64,000 nucleotides of DNA, taken from positions 33,784,575-33,848,574 of the forward strand of contig NC_030819.1 of assembly GCF_001704415.2 (NCBI RefSeq), given 5' to 3'. Source of the stretch: Capra hircus (Eukaryota; Chordata; Mammalia; Artiodactyla; Bovidae). The notes beneath the pieces were generated by a model that saw only the letters and a program-made list of their open reading frames with translations, was not told the origin of the DNA and made no database searches. Every line of letters begins with the position of its first letter. Within the stretch, counting starts at the first letter, position 1. Shown here piece after piece: positions 25,001-37,570 of the stretch. Both the position numbers and the translations under genes were made by a program.

Positions 25001-28000
25001 TGTATGTTTGTGACCAAGGAGGACAGAGGGTATGTGTGACAACCAGCATGGGGCTTCAGACAGAACTGGTAAAAAGTTGCTTCAGTGTGGGTGTTAGATG
25101 AAAACTGGAGTCAGAGTCTGGCATAGGCAGGAGCAGACTGATTTCCCAGGGTTTTGATTTTCAGGACCAGGACAGGCCTCTTCGACAGTCAGTAAGCTTT
25201 TCGTGAGTACCTTACTCTGCAGGACAGAGCGGATGATTCCATCTCATCCCCTGGGGGAACTAATACAGCGAAAGAAATGCACTTTGCTGCTGCTTCCTCT
25301 GCGTCTCTTCTTCTTCTGCTGGAGAAATAACTTGCTACCCACTCTGCCTTTTTATACTTCGTTGGTGAATGAATCAGCTGTCAGTTATGGCTAACCATTG
25401 TAAAAACTATTCAGTATTAAACAGAAAGCTGGCAGATTTGAGATAAAATTAGAGATTATCAAGGACTGATGCCGCTCACTTAAAAAGATGCAAAAGTACC
25501 AAAAAGTTGCCTTGAGCAATCTTTACATCAACATTTTCAACTTCTCTAGTTAAAACAATTTTGTGTTCACATGAATGGATGTACCATATTTGGAGCCTGA
25601 CTTAAGCAAACTGAAGGGGAGAATAGGAGTAGGGATTGGAAACTGAACACTGAATATTTGATGATCTGTCTTTTAAAAAGATTGCCATAAGTAGCTATAT
25701 TTAGAATAAACTTTAAAGTGATTTTTGTTACCCTGTCCTGTTTCTGTACTCATACTGCAGAACCCTGGTTTTCGTTGTAGATATGTTCTTTAGTCACGTT
25801 TTGGCCTGATCGGCAGTAGTTCTATTTAGATGTCATTGAAAGTAAAAGCCTTACTCGCTCAGTCCTGTCTGACTCTTTGTGACCCCATGGACTGTAGTCT
25901 GCCAGGCTCCTCTGACCATGGGGTTCTCCAGGCAAGAATACTGGAGTGGAGTGCCTTTCCCTTCTCCAGGGGATCTTCCCAACCCAGGGATCAAACTCTG
26001 TTCTCCTTCATTGCAGACAGATTCTTTACTGTCTGAGCTACCAGGGAAGCCCTTAAATGTCATTACTTTACTAAAAAATAATGACATCCTAATTTGGTTC
26101 AAATATGACTTTAGTAATGCTCTTGTTTAGAGATTAAATTGCATTAGACATTCATATTATGAGTGTTCTTTCTAAAACCATTTTTAAATCAGTGGAAAGA
26201 ATCAGGATAACTATGAAGAACACAGATACTTCCTTGTGAGGTACTCCTGGTCTGTTAGACTTATTGCCCCTTTTAGAATACACTGTTTAACATTACATTT
26301 TAGTTTCTGTTTATGTTATTTCATTTGTCTAAAATGCTTTTGCTTCCTTTCCCCAACCCCCTAACTTTTCTAATACTTTCCTAATTGGCCAAGCTCAAAA
26401 ATTTCTGTTGACATTGTTCGTCCATGTAGTTAGTTATCGCTTCACTAATTGTTCATTCAACATATGAGTCCCTGCTATGTACCAGACACTAAGCTGGGAA
26501 GAAGGTGTTGGGTGGAGAGGTAGAGGGGAGGGGATACAAAATAATTGAGAGTGCAGTTCTTATTCTTAGAGTGCTCTCTGTGTAATGTGATAGATGTACT
26601 GTGTTCACCAAGTTAAGTTGCATTATGATGAGTTAGAGTGGCTTCACTTAGGAGGTGACATTTGAGGAGGTTTCAAAAAAACATTGCCAGAAGAGAGTGA
26701 AGGAATTTCACATTAGAGAATCAAATATCCAAAGTTATGAAGGCATGCTGCGTTTGGTAACTAATAAATAGTTAATAAGGGTGAAGCATGAATTGAGGAC
26801 AGAAAAATTCTACATACTGGGGAAATTAACTTTCTCCCTTCCTGCTCAGGTAGCACTTTGTAAAAGCAGAAAAGGCTTACATCTTCTCCAGCTACTCATA
26901 ATGCTTAGTTTGTTTTCCTTCTCTTTAGCCCATTTGTATTTATATACCTCTTATTTCTGTTCCTAAGCTCCTTAAGGGTTAGGACTCACTTAAGATCCCC
27001 TCTTACTCCTGTGTGTTTCTTCCAAAGTGTTAAATATTTCATTTAGTTTGTGGCAGACTTTCAACATTTGTTGAATGCTAAATTTTATTTCTTAGCATTT
27101 GGTTTGATGATACTGCTTAAAATAATTTCTGTCTTATGCTCCTTACCTTTATTCTCTCATTTACTTTTCAGTATATCCATTTGATGTTAAGTTTGTATCA
27201 TTCTCATTTTTCCAGTGAGAGAAGAGAACTGTTCTTCCGAGATCATAAGTAGTAAGCAGTGGAGCTAGTTCTAAAACTCCAGTCCATATAATTCCAGAGC
27301 CTGTGCTTGTGTGTTTAGTCTATCTTCATCTAGTGAAGACGTAAGGGCAGATACAGTTATAAGAGGATAAAGTAAATATAGCTAAAAAAATCATATTATT
27401 TTGGCTAGAATTCCACAATTAAATAAATACAAATGCTCATAACCCTAATGGTTAAATGAGAATGAATACTGTGATGTATGTTCAAGGATACCTGGGGAAA
27501 GCTGGTTTTAAATTAAAATTCTTAAGATTTGGAAACTACACATTAAGCTAATAGAATGTTTCATACACCAGGGAAAACAATAAGTTTAAAAAGAGAGAAA
27601 AAATAATTTATGCACGTGACGTGGGAAACATTTGAGTGCCTGTGATAGAGCCTAAATTTTTTGGAAAGCAAGTTTACTTCTATTATAAAAATAGATGCTA
27701 GTGATTTGAAATTTATAGGCACACTTCATTATCTACTTTGTCAAAAATGAGGTCTTTTAACATTGTGAGGTTGAATGATAAAGTTGATATCAAGGAAAGT
27801 AGATGATACCTCATTGCTGCTGCTAAGTCACTTCAGTCGTGTCCAACTCTGTGCGACCCCATAGACAGCAGCCCACCAGGCTCCCCCATCCCTGGGATTC
27901 TCCAGGCAAGAACACTGGAGTGGGTTGCCATTTCCTTCTCCAATGCATGAAAGTGAAGTCACTCAGTCATGTCCGACCCTCAGCGACCCCAACCCCATGG

Positions 28001-31000
28001 ACTACAGCCTTCCAGGTTCCTCCGTCCATGGGATTTTCCAGGCAATACTTCATTAGAAATATTCAAAGATATATTTACAATGCTAATATTATTCAAATTC
28101 TTATAGAAGCAACTTGAATCTCCATGCAATTGTACAAACTACTTTCTACCTACTTAGGCTGATTGATATTCACATACAGAAAGTAGGTTGATTTTTCTAT
28201 ATTTGGGGACTCAGAAGATTTGGAGGAGAGAAGGAAAAATATCATTCGCTATTCTCTCATATAACATTACTCAGAGTACTTAGTAAAATTAGCATATATT
28301 TCATGCATTTTATGTCCAGTTTAATTCTTTTGGGATACCTAATGATGCACGGTAGTCACAGCTTTAATATACCCCAAATTTCTTAGTATTGTTTTCTTAG
28401 CAAATTTGTGTGTATGTGTATGCATAGACCTGTTTTTCAGTCTTAGTAAATGCTAAATATTTACTTAATAAACCATTAATAAATATGTTGTCCTTAAATG
28501 GGTGTCAAAAGCTTCATTTCATTCTTAAGCTTGACATTTATGTTTCCTAAACAGAATGGAATTGAGGCCTTTAAAATAACACTGTCATGGTATATATGTT
28601 GTATTTAATTCTCCTGAGATACTTATCTTTTTCACTTTAAAAATAGTAATTCCTAACTGTGTGCTCAAGCATTGGGCATGTTTGGTCATGTATTTCACCA
28701 TAAAAATTATTCTTTTATTTTGTCTCTTCTGTGCCTTGAAGCGTACTGTCTTAGAGCTGCAATTTGGTGCTCATCAATTTAGTTAGATTTTTAGCATACT
28801 TTAGTTTTCTAATTTTATTTGACAGAACTTTTTTGCCTTCAGAATAGTCTTTGAGGATAAGATGACTTAGATTATTGTAGATATGTGTGTATTTTTGTAT
28901 ATATATATGTATATACATACATATGTAATGGTACTCAGTCTATAAAATTATGCAATATGAAAACTAATTTATGTGTTTTAACGGTGAGAAATTGAGACCT
29001 TTGAGGAAATTAATATTTTCATGCATGTCCATATCTTTAAGTTTTCCTGTATTTTCAAGAGAAACTATGAAGTTTATTTTATTTTTAAACTTCAGTTTTC
29101 TGTTTGGTGCTTTTTTGATACTTGATAAATGCAGTATTGTTAGGACACCACGTTTTAAAAATAGCCTTACAATAAACCAGTGTACACTAAGAATTTTCTA
29201 CAAATGTAGAACAAAGCAAAAGAAGTGTCAAATTTGAATCCACATATAATTAACATGTACAGATTGTATTGGCAGTTTGTTACCATGGTTAGCAGTTACA
29301 TCACTTTAAGGTATCTCAAGCTATTTCAAGTTAGCATGAGGACATACTAACTCATGCTGTCAGACTCAGTGAGTTTAAACACTGAAATAAATATAAAATT
29401 TTTGAAATTGTCAGTCACCACATTGCTTCTTTATTCCTAACTCAGTCTGCATTACTTCTTACAATGTTTTTCACACTGCTTTTAATATTAGAAAAAAATT
29501 ATGCTAAAAAATAGAATGTGCTAAAAAACACTGATATTGTTTTAGTTCGAAAGTCCGTACCACTGTCTCTGAAAAGGAGAAAAACCTTTGAGCAAATACT
29601 CCACAAATTCTTAATATACATGGATGAACCAATAAGGACACCTTTTCACCGCCAAAATGGCATTTCAGAATGCTTTGCAATATGTATCCTCTTTACCTAA
29701 AGAGAAAGTACCCTGTCTGCTATCTATTTTTAAATGTGGAGGGACCTTTGGTTTTTGTTTTGCATTTATCTGTAGACACATTAATAGAAACGCTTTTTCC
29801 CTGGCTTTTATATGTCTTATATTTCTGTGTTAACAGAGGTGTATGTATATGGATATATATCTGTATCTGTCCATATACATATATACGTGAGGAAGATGCA
29901 GAACTGGAGAATATGAAATAGATTCTCATTATATAAAATGGCTTGCAGTTGGTTGGGAATTTTGTTGTTCATAACTTTCATTAACATTTTTAATGTCCTC
30001 TTTTTTTGTATTTATATAAGCAGTAAAATTGTGTAATTGCTAGTTTTTGAAAAGATTTTCAGTTCAGATCAAGTAAATATATTTAATAGAATGATATATC
30101 TAGGTAGATGTATATCATTTTAATTGTCATGAAAACATTTTGTAAAAATGTTGTTTTTTCTGGGACCATGTTGCTGTGAATTGGTTGTTCCTTAACAGAA
30201 TATTTTTAGACTATATGTAGAGATTCTAAATGCTCTGTGCATTTCCTAAACTTTTGAGAGGGAGAAAACTAGGTCTACCTTTTGATAAAAATTGATTGTT
30301 TTTTTCTCTATGTTTTTCTTACCAAATTTGCTAACAGCTTTCAGTAACATTTCCAAGTGATTTTTTTTTTCCCACTTATAGAAGAGAGCAAAAGTAAAAA
30401 AATGAATTAGACTTTTTTTACTTTCTGATTTTTTTGTACTTGAAAAAGTAATAACAAGTTCACATATATTAATTACATACACTTATTATTCATAGTACTA
30501 GTTACACTATCTATACAATCTGTATTCTTCACATTGTCTTTATAAACAGCAGACTTTTTTTTTTAATAATAAAACAAATCTGGCTTTACTGGAACAGATA
30601 CGTCAGTCATTTAAAGGAGTTTTAAGTTGTCCTTCTTGCACTGTCTTAAGCTTGATATCAATGTCTGACTCTTAATTGTAGCAAATGGCATGACACACTA
30701 TATCCATGGAGAGCTTTTGACAAAAACTTAAACGTATGAGAATTTTTTTGCTGTGTGGTTTACTCAGGTGGCTTCAGTTTCCCTGTAGTGAAATAATATT
30801 CTGATGCTGGTGCTGGCGTACAGAACGTTGTTACTCCTGTGAACGTGTCTTCTGCAGATCATCTCCTGTTCCCTTTCTTTGTTGATATTTTTCTTTCTTA
30901 AACTTTGTCACTCAGAATATCTTTAATGCTAGCCCAGGAGTCAGGGATTTGGACGTATTTGCATGGACTTCCAAAGCTTTTTTCCCCCAGGTGAGTTAAC

Positions 31001-34000
31001 TGTAAGGAACAGTCATACATTGTGCAGGTATTTCAGCATGTATAATGAACTTTACATTATATCTTTGAAGCCTGTGCTTATTATTCTTTTTTGCTGAAAA
31101 CAGTCTACGTACAAAGTACTGCAATTGAGTTTCCCCATAAACCCTTTCCCTTTATTTCTGCCAAAGACTGCATTATTCAACTTATACTTGACTTCAGATT
31201 TGCTATATTTAATTTTATGACTAGCTTCTCCAGCAATTATATACAAGTCTAGCTTTTTCAGACCTTGCTTATTAAGTGGGAGAATTTCAGCCCCATGGCT
31301 ATTCTGTTTTTTTCCCTAGCCTTGCTCAGTGCTGTTTTGAATATTCATATGAGAATGGGATGGAATTGCAAGGAGCAAAAAATAACATTGCAGTTCATCA
31401 GTTTCATATGATGGTGCCCAGGTCTTAAATCTCTGTATTAAATAAAACGTGAATTTTAGAATTGCTTGAGAATAACAGACATAGTTCTGTGATTTTAGGT
31501 CTATCAGTTCTTTTTATACTGTTCAGTATTTTTAAAAAAGGATAAAATTTGCTGTACATTTATTAATTTATATATTTCTTTAATCAATAAAATATTAAGT
31601 AGTTTAATACAGTCTTCCTATGTTATCATTCAGTAAAGAACTTGCAGTTATTATTAGTTTTTGCCCAGACTTTTCCCTCACTGTTACCCTGAGTCGTCAA
31701 ATGAGAAATATTATCAAAACTTAATTAAATGCTCAAGATGTATCATAAAGACCAATGAAGTTGTTTTTTCACTAAATCTATTACTGTTTGCTTAGTTTTT
31801 ACATCATACCATGGAATTTTTAAAACATCAGTTGTACATATGACTAATTTTACTCTTTAGAAAACTATGAAATAGTTGTGTTTGCTACAACTAAATGATA
31901 TATTTGCTAAAATTAATTATTCACTTCTAGACATTTTAAATGTTTACTGAAAACCTTGTGAATAAAATAGCCCAATTAAAGTTTAAACCTTACTCTCAAT
32001 TTTATTTTGAGTACTGTCTTTGTATTCTTATAGGTGTGCACATGTATAAACTTTTACACATATGCAAAAATAGGTAAATAAATGCATATTTTATTATAGA
32101 TTTTAAATTTTTCAAATAGTTAAAATTCTCATTTTCATGAAATTGTCAATGGATAACTGAGTGTTGGATTATATGATATAAAATTATATAAAATGTAAGT
32201 AAATATTGTCCATTCCTTGTATTTGTGTAAGTCAAAATTGATAATTGTTTATCACCACGATGAGATTTGCACAATATTATGTGAAGGTTAATAATGGATT
32301 GAAAATTTTTCCAGACCAATCCTATCTTGAAGTCAGAGGTACAGAGAATTTTTTAATCCATATTTTTTAACTTTGTGATTTTATTTTTAATTTCTACTAC
32401 ATAATGGGTATCTATACATATCTTTTAGAATGATACTACTCTTAGGGATAGAGCTATTCAGTCATATTTTATCTTGCATAATATATTAGTAGATTTTTAA
32501 ATTTTACCCTGTTTATAACATAACTAAATATCAATTTAATTTTAACCAAGTGTTTAAATAACTGTTCCATTACGATCATTTTTTACTGTATTTGAATAAA
32601 GCAATTTGTAGAGCCTGTATCACTGTGTTTAAAAGTGCAGTTTCAGGACTTCCCTGGTGGTCCACTGGCTAAGAGTCCTCGCTCCCAATACAGGGGACTT
32701 GGGTTCGATCCCTGGGCGCGGAACTAGATCCCACATACCACAGCTGAAAGATCCCATGTGGCCTGACCGAGACCTGGTGCGGCCAGATAAATAAATACAA
32801 AAAAATGTTTTAAAGTGCAGTTTAAATGTGTTTTAAAGAAGTAACAAAAAAAAAAAAAAGAAGTAACAATAACAATGAAAGAACTTCCAGTGTGGAACTT
32901 TTGTTTACATCTAGTTGGGGAAAAGATGTTCCCATATTTTGGGAAGGTTGTTATTTCTCTTTATTGCATTTATATAGAAAGTAATTTCATCATGGCATTT
33001 AGATTCAACAAATAGTTTAAGGCATGTTCTTTTCATTTATTTTAGAAGTGATTCTGGTATCCAAATACGTTATAGAAACTGCTTTTTTAATGTTAATCTC
33101 TCCTCTCTACTAAAACATGATCATCTTTTTCTGTTAATAGCATTAATATATCACTGTCTAATAATAGTCTAGCAAATCAGCGAGACTTTTATTTGTGCTA
33201 TATTAAGAAAAGGTGAGTTATTAAACTCTTACAAGTACTCTTATTCATAACTAGTTAAAATTGAGTGGTTTTATTTCTTGCACATTTTTCATCATTGTTA
33301 TCTCTGTTTATAGATAAGTCTCCAGAATTTTTATACCTGTTTTCCTATTTGTTAATAGTTATTACAAACAAAAATGGAAGAAAATGAAGATTTAGGCTTT
33401 TAACCCATACCAACAGGCAGCAATGCAATAATAATGATTCAGAATTCTTCAGTTGTGGTTCATATAGTAAATTATTTTCATTTCTCCTATTGTTAAATAT
33501 TTCACTGACAGACGTAAAATCAAGTACTGCCATGTTCCTCAAATTAGAGAGGACAGGAGCTAAAGTTCAGCTGCTCTCCTGCTATAATTTTCTTCTCCAG
33601 CTCTATTTTAAACATTATTCAGAATTGAATAACAGAAAGATTCTTTAATGTAGTGTTAACAGACACTTCAGTTATTTCTGTATATGTGTTCTTTTTCTTA
33701 GTTGCTATATTATGAGCTTGCTTTAAAAGCTATTAAGAAGAGTATGTTGAAAGTGATAATAGATTGTATTTTGTTTACTTTCTTTTTCCTATTCAAATTT
33801 TCAGGAACCTAAAACTAATACTGATGACTTTTTCAAAGACATAAACTCCTGCTGCCCACAGGAAGCCACAATGCAAGAACAAGATATGCCGTTCTTGCGA
33901 GGAGGGCCAGGCATGTACAAGGTAGTGAAGACGGGACCTTCCGGTCACAACATCAGAAGCTGCCCTAACCTTAGAGGTATCCCAATTGGAATGTTAGTTC

Positions 34001-37000
34001 TGGGAAACAAAGTCAAAGCAGTGGGAGAGGTATGGATTCTTGTAGCTTCATGACTTCTAAGACATTCATTCTTAATATAATACAACCAAAGCATCTCTTT
34101 CTTCCAGAGGTTGTCATTTCCATCCCAGGTTTTTAAATGTTAATGTTCTTTATCTTCACTTGTGTTAAAAATACTAATGCGATTTTTCTGTGCTTTTTTA
34201 AAACAATTTTATTCTCATAATTATTCTTGTGAAAGCAGTATAGCAAAATGATTTGTACTGTTTATAAATGTTCGGTATTTGCACATATCTTTCCATTATT
34301 ACAAATGTGTACTATACTGTCATGGATGAACAGCACTTTAAAATATTTGCTATGAATCAGCATGGAGATGTGTTTAAAGGGTTTCATTTCTTTGTGCCCA
34401 TTCGTGTGTCTCACTGAAGTCCTGAGCAAATAACATTCCTCTTTAGTCCACTCTGGCATTTGCCTCAGCTGACGATGTAGTGTGTCATGCTATTTCTCAG
34501 TGTCAGGGTCACTTTCAGATTGCAGTATAGGCACTATCAACCTAACTGATAGAAAGTGTGCTATGTTAGGACATTTTACGTGCCAAACAAAGAGCCACGT
34601 GTTTGGGGGTACCATTTAAATTTATGTATGAATTATCCTGTGCCTTAAAAACCTACTGTTTTTACTGAAGTCATCAGTGAGCATTATTTTACAAGACTGT
34701 TTATTGATTTCTGTCTTACCTCAGGCTGTGGTCTTAATTTCAGAAACTAACTTGATGTTAGAGAGTTACTGGAATAATTGCTCAAACTTTTTGCTGGTGT
34801 TCGGCCTGAGTGCTCTGAAAGAATCAAGCCAATCAATCATGCTTTTTGTTATGTACTAGGTAACCAATTCTGAAGGTACATGGGTGCAGCTGGATAAGAA
34901 CAGCATGGTAGAGTTCTGTGAGAGTGATGAAGGAGAGGCATGGTCCTTAGCTAGAGACAGAGGCGGAAACCAGTACCTCCGACATGAAGATGGCAAGTTG
35001 GCTTAAATTTGTGATTTATTCCGATTTACCTTTGCAACCGGAAATTTAAAGTGTACTGTATTTCTTTTGTTGTAAAGAGCTTTTATGTGTGTTTATTTTT
35101 GACGTAAAATCAAAGCTGAAGGTTTAAAAATCTTGCAAGTGTTGAACTTCGTGTGTGAAATACCTAGGTGCTGAATGAATGCACATAAAAGAAGAGAATT
35201 AAAAGGAACTGTGAAACATAGGAATTGGTCTTGTAAAACCTGCTTTCTTATTTCATTAATAAAATCAGAATTTTATTAAATTTTATTAAATCATAGTTGA
35301 AAATGATAATTCTTCTGTTCCTGTTGAGGACTAAACGTTTTACTCTTTCTACCACTAAATGGAAGTTCAGTTTTCAAGCCACTGATCATTGTACTTCTCC
35401 CAGGCAATTTCATCCTATTGAATTCTCTGTTAGTTAAAGGAGCATTGAATATATGCATAGCTTCTTTTGAGGGTTTCCTGTTTTGTTGTTAGAATTTCAG
35501 CTTTAAACTTTATTTTGCTGTTTTTCAACAATGATCTCATTCGATAAGAGATTTTCCATTTTGTCCTCTCTTCATTCTCCTGGTGGCCAAACCTTGTTCA
35601 GACCATGTCATCATTTGAAAGTGAAAGTGAAGTCACTCAGTCGTGTCCGACTCTTTGTGACCCCATGGACTGTAGCCTACCACACTCCTCTGTCCATGGG
35701 ATTTTCCAGGCAAGAGTACTGGAGTGGGTTGCTATTTCCTTCTCCAGAGGATCTTTCCGACCTGGGGATTGAACCTGGGTCTCCCACGTTGTAGGCAGAC
35801 GTTTTACCGTCTGAGCCACCAGGGAAGTCATGTCATCATTCAGGTGAAGCTTTAACCGCTCCTGACAGAGTAAAGGGTTAACTCTGATCCTAATGATCCC
35901 AATTCACTGCTAGAACAAAACTGATATTACCTAGAAGTTAATTTTTATTTCTTCATATTCAGATTGTGCATCCCTCTTGGTCAGCCACAGATTCTTTATC
36001 TTTGTATTCCTAGTGCTCACACAGTTTGGCACATACTCATTGTTCACTAAGTTTTCTAAATACAAATTGAGTCACAAAAGTATTATCAAGATAAGACTTT
36101 TCTACCAAATCTCAAAATTTATAGATAGGGTCAGACAGTTAAAAGAACATGCGTTTTTAAATCCAGAAGAGTATAAAGTTATAATAACCATTGTCCAAGA
36201 GGTAATATGGCCATAGTATAGATAGATTCAAGGCAAGTTTGGAATTTGTATGGATAATGGTGTATGTTTAGATTTATTAACATGGTACATTAAACATTCT
36301 CCCATTTTCCTCACAACATGCTTTGAGATAAGTTATATAATCTTCATTTTACAGTTAAGGAAACTAAAGCTCATAGAATTTATAATGACTTGTTATACCA
36401 CTGGATACCAGGCAGATGAAAGGCTTGAGCCAGAATCTTCGTCCATATTTCAAATGCTGTGCTCATTATACCACACTGCATCAGTTATCCACTGAACATG
36501 ATTTGAGAACCTGCTGCTTCCCCTTGTCTTTACAGATACATTTTTCTTATTCAAGGATGATATCATCATAAAATAATGTTCTGAGAGAGTAGAACTGTTC
36601 ATTATGTTTTGAAAAGTAGAAGACTTCATTTCATGTAAATCAGACATTTTACAAGCTAACTTTAGTAGTTATAGTATACTTACTACATATATATTAGTGA
36701 TATATTTATTACATATCCATCAGTCTTTAAACATTTCCATTATACAGGGATATTGAGATACAAATGAAAATAACCTAAAGTAAGATCAGCTTTTTATAGA
36801 CATAATTAAATAATCTGAGAGTGGTTTAAGTGACTGTCAGAGCCTTTGTAGCTTAGTAATCATTTTAGCTTTTAACACCAAGGCTTCCATAGTGGCTCAC
36901 AGGTAAAGGCTCCACCTGTGACACAGGAGACCTGGGTTCAATCCCTGGGTTGGGAAGATCCCCTGGAGAAGGAAATGGCAACCCACTCCAGTATTCTTGC

Positions 37001-37538
37001 CTGGGAAATACAATGGACAGAGGAGCCTGAGCTATAGCCCATCATGTTGCAGAAGAGTCGGATACAGCTCAGTGGCTAAACAACAAACAACAGCAATCAT
37101 TTCAACTAGCAACAAGCATAAATTCTAACAGCGGGCTCTGGAACTGCACTGCCAGGGTACTAATGCCACCTCTGTCGCTTTTCATTTGTATGACTTTGGC
37201 CAAATTACCTGGTATCTCTGTGCCTCTGTTTTCTCATTTACAAAATTTAGATAATTTATAAGTTGAATATGAAAGCTAAGTGAACAAATAACAAAGCTGG
37301 CAGATGGTAAGGTTAGCTATTATTGTTAAAATATAAGATGCTTTCCATACTAGAAAGTAAGTTTTAATATGGGAAGTTCTATTCCCATCTATTTAGAAAG
37401 TAGAAGTTCTTCCTATATAAAATGCTTCTTAAATCAGGATGTTGTTTCTACTAAAGTATATACTCAACCCTAAAAGAGGTGTTAAGAGAAGTTTAAATTT
37501 CTCTGTAATCGCTTAATGACTTTTTGCTGTGTGTGTGT

Positions 37539-37570
<32 letters not shown>

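Larger units (their letters stand above)
22208..30915 (+). other. MYCBP2: MYCBP2 intron, 8.7 kb
   Basis: GT-AG intron. Repeats cluster in 22.9-28.1 kb (entered separately). 28.1-30.9 kb is AT-rich and nearly free of recognisable repeats, with short AT dinucleotide runs near 28900 and 29850. No open frame with flanking splice sites stood out. Confidence 0.8.
30991..33804 (+). other. MYCBP2: MYCBP2 intron
   Basis: GT-AG intron of 2.8 kb. Very AT-rich. Contains the CHR-2-type SINE and the poly(A) scar next to it; otherwise I see nothing. Confidence 0.85.
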
